Shown here piece after piece: positions 1 to 11,535 of a stretch of 64,000 bases of DNA. Location of the stretch: NCBI GenBank assembly GCA_963576565.1, contig OY755039.1:130004140-130068139 (forward strand). Direction: 5' to 3'. Under the pieces are notes generated by a model. It was not told the origin of the DNA. It made no database searches and saw nothing but the letters and a program-made list of their open reading frames with translations. Position 1 is the stretch's first letter. Each line of letters starts with the position of its first letter. The translations under genes were made by a program, and so were the position numbers. Source of the stretch: Aspidapion aeneum. Lineage: Eukaryota; Arthropoda; Insecta; Coleoptera; Brentidae.

Positions 1-946
1 ATATTATATATATGATTCCGACTACTGTATCTATATGGGATAAATATTTTCTTGCTACTATACTCTGTTTCTATTGCTTAAAAACTTTTATTAGCATATT
101 TAGTAGGCTGAGTACAAAGAATATTACTATTTGCAATCCCACAATTTCGCGGATCCGCGGGATTGATGGCTATAATCCCGCGCATTTGCGGGATTAAGGT
201 TTTGGTGCGGGATTGGATGCCCTAGTTAGTACTATTTAATGAATTTGGCTTTTGTTCCAGTGGATGTCTACACGCATTTTAGATTTTTGGAATAGCGATG
301 CACTGCGCTGCTATTCAAAATTTAAACCCTACTAATATACTTTACTAAAATCGGCTAAATATCCTGTCTATACGCGTCCAGTTTGATTCCGCCAGTGGAA
401 AAACAAGAGTGGGGAAAGCCACTTGCTCAAGTAAATAGAGCCTGATTTATTCACTTGATTAAACTACTGACTAAAAACTACTAAACGGTTTACTTGCTCA
501 AGTATTAAACCATGAAGGCTTCTATTCACTAAATTTTAGTTACAGGCTTTAATACTCGTTCCAGCTACTGGAACCTTGTATTCCAGTAGCTAGAACAAGT
601 ACGAAAGTCATTACCTAAAATGAATTTGGTTTTTGATCCACTGGCACGCCGCTTTAGATATGATATCAACTAATGTTTAAATTAAAACTAAAACCACTGC
701 TTTTTTTCTGGTTTTCTTCGGCTTTCTCTTTTGGAGATTTGGTGTAAAGTCCGCTCACTGTAAGGCAGAACACCAAACGAATCAAAAGCAGCTTGGTGTT
801 CAATCTTAGAGTGAACCAACTATACACACTTTTGTATAATGCACTGCGTCTTCTTTCTGAGTCGATTGGTCTTCGTTATTTTTCTTTTTCTGTTTAGATC
901 TTTATTTTTTGAAAATATTGTTTAATTTACACTAGTTTAATTTTTC
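1..946. other. Non-coding, no gene seen
   Basis: No supportable gene. A short GC-rich patch at about 137-215 repeats the word CGCGGGATT in both orientations. A small perfect-looking palindrome built on GTTCCAGCTACTGGAA lies near 560-600. The phrase AATGAATTTGG recurs at about 238 and 619, next to CCAGTGG/CCACTGG. These look like edges of degraded repeats whose families I do not recognise. Confidence 0.5.
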
Positions 947-948
947 TA

Positions 949-1917
949 CGAGGGCTGTCTTTTATAATTTAAATATAGGAACATAGAGGGCGACACTGAT
1001 CAAATGTGGTTACTAAAACTTAACCTCAATCTTTACCTAACCTAAATTTAAAACGTCAGTGCAATACATATGGTTTGGTAGCTATAGTGAATTTTTTAAT
1101 TTAACAAATCAGTTATTTTTTATAACGTTAATAAATGACCTATTAAGCTTGTTTTCATATGTGAAATAAACGTTTTTTTCTAACAGCTTTTAAAACCATC
1201 GTTTTTTTTTCTCACGCGTTTTTTACGTGTTAAACACTTGATTGTGCTATGTGCGAAGAAGCTAGGGTCAATTATTGGTGTCAGAAAACTCAAGACCGCG
1301 TTGAGGCAGGAAACTCGAAAAACGTGTACAGCAATTTCAGTGGTGATGAATTGTAAATTTACTCATATGAACTCGAAAATAAGCGTCAGTCGTCTGTTTG
1401 GGTTTTCCAAGATGGAGAAAAGCCAACAAAAGCCATCCGTTCGTGAAGTGTATTCAAAAAGATGGTCTCGATATTTGTCTCAAAAGCAGGACATGTAGCA
1501 ACAATTCCTCTAGAAGATCAAAAGGCTGTTACTGATAATTGGTATCACCATTTGCTTGCCGAAGCAATACAAATTCGCACAAAGCTCATTGGTTTAGAAT
1601 TTTTAACCCAACAAAACGTCGAATTATTGGACCATCCTCGATACAGTTCCGACCTAATCCCGACGATTTCTATACTTTTCCGGAAATCAAGAATGGACTG
1701 CGAGGTCAAAGATTCAGTCGCCAAAGTAAGCAGTCGACATCTTCAAGAATGCAATTTTGCCAGTACCAACAAACAAGTGGAATTACAGCTTTGACAACTA
1801 GTTTAAGCGCATGCAATAGTGCATTTATTTTCGTGGAGAATACTTCAAAACAATAAAGTCTTTAAAAGTTATCTACGGTTTTGTTCCAGCTGTGCAAAAC
1901 TTAAAAGACAACCCTCG
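949..1917 (+). mobile_element. Dead mariner-type transposon
   Basis: Terminal inverted repeats are visible at both ends: CGAGGGCTGTCTTTT at 949 and its near-perfect inverse ending at 1917. Each is bordered by the dinucleotide TA (947-948 and 1918-1919), the mariner/Tc1 target duplication. The length, about 970 bp, is shorter than the usual 1.3 kb of a full mariner. This fits the internally deleted transposase inside. It should be immobile by itself. Confidence 0.88.
1238..1856 (+). pseudogene. Broken mariner transposase
   Basis: Pieces of a mariner transposase can be read by switching frames. One piece carries VWVFQDGEKPTKAI (about 1390-1435), followed by an in-frame stop. The next frame carries VATIPLEDQKAVTDNWY (about 1495-1545). 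After a gap come FLTQQNVELLDHP and a PEIKNGLRGQRFS-like stretch (about 1600-1715). This order matches the catalytic half of mariner transposases, where HDN and HPPYSPDL hold catalytic aspartates. Here the HDN segment is deleted and SPDL is altered. The N-terminal DNA-binding region is not recognisable. Frameshifts, a stop and deletions make it non-functional. Confidence 0.85.
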
Positions 1918-2075
1918 TATAGCCTACACAAGTTCCTAAATTTATTTACTTTAATGGTGTCTTACAACAGTTAATTAAGTACTAATGCCACCAATCTGTA
2001 CCACGATACACTAACACACGGTGTGTCAGAAACCTGAACGAAAACGCGTTTTTGCCGCGCAGCAAATGTTTAACA

Positions 2076-2770
2076 CAGGTAGCAAGGTCACGTTTTTTAA
2101 ATGTCAAAAACAGGTCATTTTTACTAACCTGACATGTAAATGACCTTTAAATGACGTTCAAAAGACACACCCAAAATGACGTCATTTTCAGACCTTTTAA
2201 AGACGTCAGCAATATGACGTATTTGGGACCAAATCAGAACATCAGACACACACACAGACCTATTTATGACTTTTTTTAAACTCGCCACTCGCCTGAATAT
2301 ATAAAATATTCCCTGCAGTTGAGAACACTGAAGGAAACTTAGACACAGAAGGCGACTCTTCTGTGACTTAGACCTGGAAGTACTGGAACAGGTACAGAGG
2401 TGTTCTGTGAGGGACAGATCAAAATAGACCTAAACCTAGACTTACACATCTCCACCTTGAAGCGAAAGAAGCCTCGAAGTTTGTCTTGATTTAATATTTA
2501 ATTTATTTTACATACGTACCCCTTTCGTATAAATCCGGTTAAGTACTGACTGGGGCACCATCTATGTAAGTATGAGTGTATGTCCCTTGGACAAAGTGTG
2601 CAGTGTGGGTAGTGACTAATATATGACGTTTTTCAGACGTCAAAAACTACAATACGAAAAGACGTCAAATAATTGACGCCTTAAAGGCAACATTTTTTGG
2701 GAGATGACCTGCTGGTCATCCAAATGACTCGACAAAAAAAAGACGTCATTTGATGACCCCTTGCTACCTG
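2076..2770. mobile_element. TIR element rich in TGACGTC motifs
   Basis: The inverted ends are CAGGTAGCAAGG (2076-2087) and CCTTGCTACCTG (2759-2770). Inside, many TGACGTC or AGACGTC words occur near both ends (about 2151, 2176, 2203, 2215, 2623, 2633, 2661, 2742), with almost none in the middle. Repeated subterminal motifs are a feature of some DNA transposons, where they bind transposase. No coding sequence is seen, so it is non-autonomous. The family is not assigned and no clear target duplication is visible. Confidence 0.6.
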
Positions 2771-2946
2771 GGTAATGTTGCTTCCGCGATCGGAGGTTCG
2801 AAAATTTTACCCAAATGCACGCTTGAGTATGTTTTGGAAGCGTGGTAAAATTGGACCAGATCAGAAGAATTAAAGTGTCGCATTTTGAGGCTTTAGTGAA
2901 CAATGTCATTACCTACTTTAAAACTATAGCTGAACAGAACCAAATT

Positions 2947-2972
2947 TGGTTCGGTTCGGTTCGGTTCGGTTC
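2947..2972. repeat. Short GGTTC pentamer tract
   Basis: About five tandem copies of the pentamer GGTTC. It is too short and too far from a chromosome end to be called telomeric. Confidence 0.8.
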
Positions 2973-3067
2973 AACATTTGTAGGCCGATCGTTTGCCCGA
3001 CATTCAATCAGTCAGTTTTTCATATTAGTATTTAGTTTTTGAGTTTTGAAGATTTAAAAAAAAATGC

Positions 3068-4995
3068 AAAGGAGGAGGCACTAAATACATTGTTTACCGG
3101 GACGCGTCAGATAAGCTGAGTTTGAGATATGTTGAAGGCCAAACCTTCCTGATATTTTTACCAAAAAAAATTGGGGGGGTCATAGGATTCGTTTTCGTGC
3201 TATACTGAAATATGGAAAAATATGATCTTTTGTCGTTTTTTTGTAATAACTTATCGCCAAATAAAAATAAAAAAATGATATTAGTCTTATTTTATTGACA
3301 AAAGAAATTTTTAACATACAGTTTGCGTCACATACCTACAGAGTGACTCAAAATAACTTTTAAAAAATACTGGAAAAATACCTGAGATTTATTACGTATA
3401 AAGAAAGGGAACTAAAAATGCATAGTCAAAATTAACTTCACTTGCTTTCATGTGAGTCGTTTTAACTATTCTAGAGCGATGTTTGCATAATCGGTTATTT
3501 TATAAGCTAACAGGATATTTCAAAAACTAAAAAATTAATTCAACGCATGACATATTTACTAATGGTCTACGAAATAGTTTGTTTACTGGGATGCGTCAAA
3601 TGAGGTGAATTTAAGATATGTTTTAGCCTAAACCGTCCGAATGCTTGTTTCAAAAAAAATTTGGGGTCATCGGTTTCGTTATTGAGTTATAATTCTGCCA
3701 AAAATTTTCAGAAAGAAAGCCTGTGAACAAACTTCATTAATAAAAGTTTAAATATCAACTTTTTATCCCTATAAAGAGATAGAAGTTGTAGCGAAAATCC
3801 ATAAGAGTATAGCTCAAAAACGAAACCGATGACCCTCCCCCTCCAATATTTTTGAGCAAGTTTCAGGATGGCTCGGGCTCTAAGATATCTCAAATTCACC
3901 TGATCTGACGCATCCCGTTAAACACACTATTCCGCTACACAGTTAGTACACCCATTATTTGTTTAATTTAAAAAATGTTTGATTTACCCTGTAGGTTTAC
4001 TACATAAACCAATATGTATGTAAATGTTACTTTACAATAATTACAACGACTTGCATTGAAGCAAATGAATTTATTTTGACTATGCACTTTTAATTTCATC
4101 CCTTTAGGTATATTTAACAAATCCCAGTTATTATTCCTGTATTTCTGTTATTCATATTTTGAGCCACTGTGTAGACAAAAATTATAAAAAAATTGAAAAC
4201 ATACTTAAAAAGAGTTTTTTTTTCAACTAAATAAAATTAATATTGGTTTTTTATTTCTATTTGACGAGAAGTTATAGCTAAAACACTACAAAAAGGTCAC
4301 ATTTTTCTTTCATCCAGTGGCGGATTTAAATAATTACAGCTCGAAAACGAAACCGATGACCCCCAATTTCTTTAAGACGAGTATTTAGACGGCTTGGGCC
4401 CTCACATATCATAAATTCACCTCATTTAACGCATCCCGGTAAACACACTATTCCGTAGACAATTAGTAAACGAGTTATGCGTTGAATTAATTTTTTTTTT
4501 GAAATACCCTGTAAGCTTATCACATAACCTATTATGCAAACATCACTCTAGAATAGTTAAAGCGACTCACATGAAAGCAAGTGAAGTTAATTTTGACCAT
4601 GCATTTTTAGTTTCCTTTCTTAATATTTAATAAATCTTAAGTATTTTTCTTGTATTTTTTTTTATTATTTTGAGCCACTCTGTAGGTATGTGACGGAAAC
4701 TATATGTTAAAAACTGATTAAATTCTTAAAAGAACTCTTTTACCAATAAAGTAATGCAAATATCAGTTTTTTATTTTTATTTGGCGATAAATTATTACAA
4801 AAAAACTACAAATGGTCATATTTCCCATATTTCAGTGGCGCACATTTAAATAAGCACAGCTCGAAAACGAATCCTATGATCCCCCTAATTTTTTTTGGTA
4901 AAAATATCAGGAAGGTTTGTCCTTCAACATATCCCAAATTCAGCTCAACTGACGCGTCCCGGTAAACAATGTATTTAGTGCATCCTTCTTTTACA
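3068..4995. repeat. Five-copy head-to-head ~500-bp array
   Basis: A module containing the phrase GCTCGAAAACGAAACCGATG occurs five times. Two copies are inverted (landmarks near 3179 and 3666). Three are forward (near 3811, 4338 and 4858), with forward spacing of about 520 bp. Both outer edges carry the same sequence inverted: ACCGGGACGCGTC near 3098 and GACGCGTCCCGG near 4951. The whole block can therefore fold back on itself. Single copies contain GAGCCACT and TCGCCAAATAAAAA-like phrases in the same order. No coding frame is conserved between copies. Confidence 0.7.
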
Positions 4996-5260
4996 ATTTT
5001 AAATATTGGATCGACCAAAATATTTATTAGATATCGAGCAAACATTTTGCCCCACAATTGTTTAAAATTTGGTTTAAACCTATTGGCTAGTTTCAAAGTA
5101 ATGGCTTAAAACTTTGTTGAAAATGGAGCAACGCCCCAAAATGAATCAATTGCATTTATCTGATCTGGTGCAACATTAGCCAAGAACTATAGACATAAAC
5201 GACTGCTTAGTTCCATTTAACCTGTGTTAACAAATTATGCGGGGTGAGGAGAGCGGCGTG

Positions 5261-6465
5261 ACGTCACCACTTGTGCTAAATCTTGTTGTTTACGTTCGTT
5301 GTATATGAAGTTATTCGTATTTTCAAGAGAGTTTTGTTAATATTTTGCTGAATAGCTTGTGTTTTTTTGATTGTTTCAGTACAGTGCTACTAAGAAAAGA
5401 CATATAAATAAATATTTTCACGTTTGGTTTGTTAACAGTGTCGATTCAGGACAGAGAAGAACGTTTGTTTACAGGGTAAAAAAAATGGCCACGATTTTCT
5501 CAGCAAATGGGCTTCTTCTTTAATAACATCTAATTATTATCTAATTGTTGTTGTTATTATTATTATTAATTATTCTCTAATTATTATCTAAAGTATATTG
5601 ATAAATAATTTCCACAGTAATTTGCTATGCCTGGAAGAATCTGCATGTGCGGTTGCTTATACTTCGAGTTATATCATGGTAACTCATTTAGACTTGGTAC
5701 CAGAATTGTGGGTAGATTGGCCAGTAAAATTTTGAAAAAAGAAACCGTGCCACTTTGTAAATTCCGTACAATAATAAGAATAAACTTCCATAACGATCAA
5801 GCACAAAAAAGTAAAAATCTTAAAAGAAAAAGATGTGAGGACATTGAACGGAGTAGAGCAAGAAAATTACAAAAGATTTTGAATTGAAGAGGAATATTTT
5901 TCTAAATGAAATAGGTATTATTATTTATATTAATATTTTTAATTTATTGTATGTATATCTGTACTTTTCTTTTTTTTTTGTAAAAATGTAATAATAAATA
6001 CTTTTTTTATGTTCTATACTCCCGTTTTTTAATTATCTATTAAATAATTTCTTAACATGCTTCAAAAAGCGGTTGTAATAATTAGACTATGCATTATGTG
6101 CATTTTTTTTCTCATTGTTTTTTGTCTATTTGTTAAGAAAAATATTTGTGCTTTTCCTTTTTTTAAATAAATCAATAAATTTTTCGTCTATATTTCCGTT
6201 TTTAATTATTATCGCAAAATTTCTTTACATACTTTTAAAATAATTGGACAAATTATATAAGTACTACGACATTATGTGTAGTTTTTTTTTTCACTTTAAG
6301 AATTTAAATTTAATTTATTTAACACATATTTCAAATATAAAATCATTTATCATCCTAATTAATGTGTTAATGTAAAGAGAATATTTTTAAAGAAAATAGC
6401 TCTAAAAGCACATAAAATCCAATATAACGATAGGCGCGCTTTCTGCACTGCACAAGTGGTGACGT
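5261..6465 (+). mobile_element. 1.2-kb inverted-repeat element carrying a mini-gene
   Basis: ACGTCACCACTTGTGC at 5261-5276 is exactly inverted at 6450-6465, bounding 1,205 bp. The interior has an initiator-like TTCAGTAC near 5376, a donor-like CAGGGTAAAA near 5475, an acceptor-like TTTCCACAG near 5616, an 86-codon frame and AATAAA at 5993-5998. This looks like a small transposon with one spliced transcript. No target duplication is obvious and the family is not recognised. Confidence 0.5.
5627..5887 (+). CDS. Basic Cys-containing 86-aa protein, unrecognised
   Basis: I do not recognise this protein. It begins MPGRICMCGC, so four residues apart lie several cysteines, and it ends in a strongly basic tail (KNLKRKRCEDIERSRARK) that resembles a nuclear localisation signal. 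The first ATG after a plausible 3' splice site (about ten bases upstream) starts the frame. A plausible 5' donor lies near 5475, and no ATG occurs in the inferred first exon from 5376. AATAAA follows about 100 bases after the stop. It lies inside an inverted-repeat element, so it may be a DNA-binding accessory protein or a truncated transposase N-terminus. A chance frame cannot be excluded. Confidence 0.35.
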   Translation: MPGRICMCGCLYFELYHGNSFRLGTRIVGRLASKILKKETVPLCKFRTIIRINFHNDQAQKSKNLKRKRCEDIERSRARKLQKILN

Positions 6466-7206
6466 AACAGCGAGTTTGACCTTGAACATCGATTGCAGAC
6501 AGATTCGGCAAACTGAGCAATCCTGTCTAGTGTATAATCGTTGAACATTAGCTACATGCCGATTTCGCTATTTTGTCATCTACTATGACGTCACGGAAAT
6601 ACTGTGTCTTGGTGTATCGTGATCTGTACTAAATTAAGTTGTCTACTACTTAAAACATGTGCACACGCCAGCGGCAATTTAAATAGGCACACCCGGATTC
6701 ATAAATAATGTATTCAGCATGTTTAGCGATTTGGCACCAATGCGGATTTATATCCTATTATTGGACGTATTTCTGCCTCTGGTGGCGCATGCATTATAGT
6801 TCAAGCAAGATTTGGGAAAATCAACTTTCTAGAAGCATTTTATATTACTTTTTGGCAAATGGGCAATTCCCCCTATTTGACAGGGGCTGAGATATTCAAG
6901 ATGGCGGCCAAAATGGCGGCAGAATTTTAAATTGCCACTGGAAAGCCCAAATTGTCACAGGTACATTCAAAATAAATATTTGTATAATTAAAAAATAATA
7001 ACATATATTTTTTTTAATGGCTGCAAAAACCTCCAAAATCTGAAAGTTTGAGGTTTTTTTCAAATTTTCTTAAAAACTAAGCTTCTAAGAGAAAAATGTA
7101 GAATATACTTTATTGTAGACAATAAAATTCCCTTTTCAACATGGTATAACTTAATAAAGTTAGACTAATAACAAGCTCTCCAGCGGCGTCCGTTAATTGA
7201 ATTAAT
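6466..7206. other. Non-coding, no gene seen
   Basis: No coding signal. It holds AAGATGGCGGCCAAAATGG-type words (about 6898) that are common in dispersed repeats here, then A/T-rich sequence up to the hairpin-ended repeat. Confidence 0.5.
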
Positions 7207-7988
7207 TAAAAATACTCTGCCAATCTATGGGCACCTAAGCTCACACTAGGTACTATAGTTATAGTGTACGTGTGAGCTAATATAACTAAAAACTGAAATA
7301 TATTTTATTCAACTCCAGACTCAATTACCTTTCGTTTGATACCACACAAGCCATGTTTTGACTTAAACTCTAATTTTTAAAATCTACCCCCACCCTTTTT
7401 TAAAAAACTAAAATGTATTTTGTTTAACTCCAGACTCATTTACCTTTCGTTTGATATCACACACGCCATATTTTCACTTAAACTCTAATTTTTGACATCT
7501 ACCCCCACCCTTTTTTTTAAATAACTTAAAATTTATTTTGTTTAACTCCAGACTTATAATTACCTTTCGTTTGATATCACACACGCCATATTTTCACATA
7601 AACTCTCATTTTTGAAATCAACCCCCACCCTTTTATTTGGCTTGCGTTTGGTGGATTTCGTTCATTTTTAAACGGGACCACCACGGCCCAAGGCCCAGCC
7701 TAGATACCAAATTTCATGTAAATCGGACAAGCGGTTTTTGAGCTATGCGGGTTGGTCGTTACAGACAGACATACAGACAGACAGACATACAGACAGACAG
7801 ACAGACAGACGGCAAGACAAAAAAGTTTCAAAATCATCTGAAACGCAAAGATATATAAAAAAATTTGAAATCGGAGCAACTTTTTTTTTCTCGAAAAAAT
7901 TAGGATCACCATAGCTCACACTACTATAGTATAGTAGTAGTGTGAGCTAACACTACTATAGTATAGTAGTAGTGTGAGCTAAAAGTTG
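7207..7988 (+). mobile_element. Hairpin-ended dispersed repeat, copy 1
   Basis: This copy matches 13,846-14,625 almost base for base apart from the (GACA)n length. A hairpin based on AGCTCACACTA and TAGTGTGAGCT lies at each end (about 7238-7277 and 7913-7949). The right hairpin is duplicated in this copy. Inside are three tandem units of about 115-118 bp beginning AACTCCAGACTC, then CCAAATTTCATGTAAATCGG and a GACA microsatellite (about 7760-7812). No protein is encoded. The reading frames of repeated CLSVCLSV are translated microsatellite. Confidence 0.75.
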
Positions 7989-8615
7989 AAAATATACCTA
8001 TGGTTTTTCCAAGATTTATTTAATTTTTTTAAAAACTAATATGTACAGAAAACCACGTATTACATTTTGGTATACTCAATAAAATTTTCTTCAAAATGAC
8101 GTACAACATGATTAAATCGGTTTTATAAATAAAACTTCAGGGGCATCCGTAAATTAAATTAATTTTGAAAAAACAGAAAATAAACGTTTTTTGTTACACG
8201 TTTTATCTCTATCTATTTTCTCAAAAACTAAGCTTAACATGAAAAAACTTGTTCCACACATTTTTGTAGACAGGGAAATTCCCTTTTTAAAAATGTGAAA
8301 CTCGGTGGGGTTTGACTTATAGCAAACTCTCCAGCGACGTCCGTCAATGGGGGTGATTTCAACAAATCATTAAAAAAAACATGTTTTTCATACGTTTTAT
8401 TCAATTTTCTTAAAACCCAAGCTTTTTATCAAAAAGTGTGGTTTATACTTCGTCATAGCCAATAAAATTTCTTTTCAAACGATGTATAACAAAGTGGAAG
8501 TTATTTTATATTTACCGCTCCAGTGGTGTTCTTAATTTAAAGAAATTATTTAAGATCAATCCAAACTAATCAATTTTGTGTCTTATTAGCTTTTCGGTGG
8601 ATAATAAAGAGCGGC
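7989..8615. other. Non-coding repeat-like DNA
   Basis: No gene. The stretch repeats variants of TTTTCTCAAAAACTAAGCTT and CTCCAGCGACGTCCGT about every 150-200 bases (also at about 7070 and 7180). This suggests a degraded tandem array that surrounds the hairpin-ended repeat. Confidence 0.45.
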
Positions 8616-8762
8616 GGATAAAAGGTCGAAAGTACAAAAGGTCGAAAGTACAAAAGGTCGAAAATACAAAAGGTCGAAAGTACAAAAGGTCGAAAGTACA
8701 AAAGGTCGAAAGTACAAAAGATCAAAAAACAAAAGGTCGAATGTTCAAAAGGTCGAAAGTAT
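8616..8762 (+). repeat. 16-bp minisatellite
   Basis: About nine tandem units of AAAAGGTCGAAAGTAC. Units in the middle are identical or differ by one base; the last ones are degraded. The 62-codon frame across it is just the translated repeat. Confidence 0.93.
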
Positions 8763-10488
8763 GAGTACCTAATTATGATTATGCCCCCCTTCCCATTTTT
8801 TTATTTTTAGTTCCATATGCTTAAAAAAATAACCAAAAACACCTGTGTCAAAGTTACTACTGTTACTTTCTGCACAAAAATATTGCTTAGGGGGACCATG
8901 GCCCCTATGCCCCCTCCCCTTATAACCACCGGTGTTTTTTTGCTTTAAAGAACTTATTTAGATAAATCAAAATATCTAATCTAATCAAAACACAGTTTAT
9001 TTTAATTTGGAAACATTTTATTTTAGTAAAAGAAATTGTCTTATCCTCAATAAAGAATAAAGGCACATTTTTTTCTGAAAATCTTAGAAAAGATATTTAA
9101 ATATGCAAGAGAAACTGATTATTTCAGTTATTTTTGAAAATAAGTTTATATTAGTACGCCCCTGAAGCCTTAAATATGGCAACAACCCGACATTTTAATA
9201 AAGTTTTTAAAAGAAAATGTTATGTACACTAAAGTATACTACATATTTTTTCCTAAAAAGTGTAGTTTTTGAGAAAATTTTGAAAAACCTATAATAAACA
9301 TGTTTTTTCTAAACAATCCCAATTTACATACGCCACTGAAGAGCTACTTGCTTTTCCTAACCTTATTGACCAATACATCGTTGGAAAGGGAATTTCATTC
9401 TCCACAAAAAACTGTTGTTCACCATTTTTGATAAAAAGGTTAGTTTTCGAGAAAATTGCATAAAACTGAAAAAAAACAGGTTTTTGGAGGTTTGGGGGGG
9501 AATTTCTCCGTCCCTGTCAATTTTGCGAGTTGGCAATAGAGATATTCGGAGTCAGCGGAGTCAAATTAGGGGGAAATGGTCTGTTGCCAAAAAGTAATAT
9601 GATTTGCTTCTAGACCGAAAACGGAAAGCCTTTTAAAATAATATGCTCTGACTATTAGCCTTTTTCCTAATCTGAGAAGAGCCAACATCCGCTCGTTTCG
9701 GACTGTTATGTTTACCTGTGTAGCATACCGCCACTTTAAGTTGGAAAAAATCCTATTATTTTTTCTCGCTCAATAAACCATATGGCCATTGTAAAGGAGA
9801 AGAGAGGAAAAGCTCTGCTTACTTTACAAATAATTTTATTGTCTAACAATATAGGGCCACTGTTACGCGCTGGATTTGTTAGGATTTACTTTTTGCCAAA
9901 TTAACTTAGAGCGGCGAATTGTTGAGACAAAAGCAATATGTAGCAAGCACCCCGTACAATTTATTTTGGGTAGATACTAGTTTGAAAGCCCGTATTTCCC
10001 TATTCATGGGGTATATGTTATAGATACTAATAGTAGGTTCTTTTGTCTTGTTGGTGAGATGGTAAATAACATTGCCAAAAAGTTAGTTTATTGAACCACC
10101 AGAAATTGTAATACCTACTTGATTAGAGTCCGTAAAAAGAGAATTCTGCGGAGCGGAGGGCATGCGTTTGGAACATCTATCACAGGTAAAAAAGAACATG
10201 CTTCATTTTGATGACATTTCGTGACGTTTAAAATGGTCAGTTTTATACAAAAATGAAAGCATAAGTTTATTCTTTAAAATTTATTTTTTAAAATTTAAAC
10301 TAAAACAGTGAGGGAAAGGTTTAAAAAATTATATGGAAATACATAAGAAAGCCCACGGAAGGAACCTAACACAAAAAGTATGTCTGGTAAGTTTTTTTTA
10401 ACTATAAAAATTGCATTTTAAACGACCTCAACGATACTGACGTTTGCGTCAGTATTTCTGTCGGTTGGCAAAGAATCGAGCCCATAAT
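8763..10488. other. Non-coding, no gene seen
   Basis: No supportable gene. The part to about 9,500 continues the degraded array seen before the minisatellite, with phrases such as TTTTTCTCAAAAACTA in inverse orientation. The rest is unique-looking A/T-rich DNA. Confidence 0.45.
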
Positions 10489-10671
10489 GTGACAAAATGG
10501 CATCTGCCGACCGCCATATTGACATCGGTTTAAAAAAAATATAGCCTATAGCACCTTCGGGATCAGTAGCAATTCTCTAGCGCGACACAAACATACATAT
10601 TTACATACATACATACATACATATCCCAAGCGAATAATATTACCCTTTCTTTCGCCGTGCTGCAGTTGGGT
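10489..10671 (+). repeat. Right end of the ACCCAACTGC dispersed repeat
   Basis: Shared with 21,330-21,530 and 38,310-38,537: GACAAAATGGC, TATAGCCTATAGCACCTTCG, a CATA microsatellite, then TTTCGCCGTGCTGCAGTTGG. Only the right end is present here. The left end of the family (ACCCAACTGC) is missing. Confidence 0.7.
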
Positions 10672-10699
10672 AAAAATAAACTTTTACGAATCGTCACCC

Positions 10700-11014
10700 C
10701 AGCGGCGTAGCGTGGGGGGGGGGGCGCGGGGGGTTCGTCGCCCCCCCCGCCCAGAGGGTAGTGGCGCCCCATAGGTGGCCGAAGCGCCCTCAGCTTTATT
10801 AAGTCGGGCCGGTAACGGCCAATTGAGTGGGTGCCAAAGGAAACTAACGACATGAAGACCTTTTTTTTTCTTTTTTTTTGGTCGCAAGATTCGTGAGAGG
10901 CGCCCTTGTGACTTAGCGGCCGCCCCCTCACACATGATGACCTTTTTTTTTTTTTTGTCACAAGATTTTTTTTTAGCTGTCGCCCCCCGCCCTTTCGGGC
11001 ACGCTACGCCGCTG
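10700..11014. mobile_element. hAT-type MITE with 8-bp duplication
   Basis: The inverted ends are CAGCGGCGTAGCGTG (10,700) and CACGCTACGCCGCTG (ending 11,014), flanked by a perfect 8-bp direct repeat CGTCACCC (10,692-10,699 and 11,015-11,022). An 8-bp duplication and a CAGNGGCG end are typical of hAT-family MITEs. The interior is G/C tracts and T tracts without a gene. The long minus-strand frames here are shadows. The target was the tip of the next element. Confidence 0.9.
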
Positions 11015-11252
11015 CGTCACCCTAATTCTAAAACGTCTTAACCCAACTCAACAAAATTTTACAGGAATAAGAAACGTTTGAAGCAAATTACATAGCATAA
11101 GCTTATAAGAAATCGCGGGAATGACCGTTTTATATTTTTTTTTGGTTGCGAGGATTTAGCAGCATATAGATATGCATCATTACTAACCTTTGACACAAAA
11201 ATATGAATGTTCTTTTTTTTGTGGGTTACGACGTTTCAGAATTAGAATGACG
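11015..11252. mobile_element. MITE with CGTCACCCTAATTC ends
   Basis: CTAATTCTAAAACGTC near 11,023 is inverted as GACGTTTCAGAATTAG ending near 11,246. A second copy lies at 20,998-21,198. That copy shows the end as GGGTGACG, so the tip includes CGTCACCC. No coding capacity. Confidence 0.75.
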
Positions 11253-11535
11253 AAATATAAATTTGGTGGACTATACGTTAATAGCTTGATTCTGACGGAA
11301 ACGCGTTTCAGACTTGTGTGTAGGTAGAGATAATAAGGTAATTTTACCTAAACACTAATAATTAATGATGGAGTTTACCTTCCTCGAGTTTGACGTGAAA
11401 CATCAATGAAGTCACAATACCCTAAACATTGTGTCACGGTTACTCCGTATGATGGAAAATTATTTAACAGGGTGATGTACTAATTGGGTAATGTAAGGCC
11501 CACGCACATTTACATGAAAGTCGGTAATAGCTTAT

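Noticed and set aside
2947..2972. GGTTC repeats as a telomere-like tract
   Set aside because: Only about five units, interstitial, and not an insect telomere motif (TTAGG or TCAGG).
7700..7912. Minus-strand frame of repeated CLSVCLSV (also around 14,325-14,588)
   Set aside because: Pure translation of the CAGA/GACA microsatellite in the hairpin-ended repeats.
8576..8764. 62-aa lysine-rich frame
   Set aside because: Translated 16-bp minisatellite.
10563..10961. 132-aa minus-strand frame, proline-rich
   Set aside because: Lies across the hAT MITE G/C-tracts and the end of a dispersed repeat; no domain and no conservation with the sister repeats.
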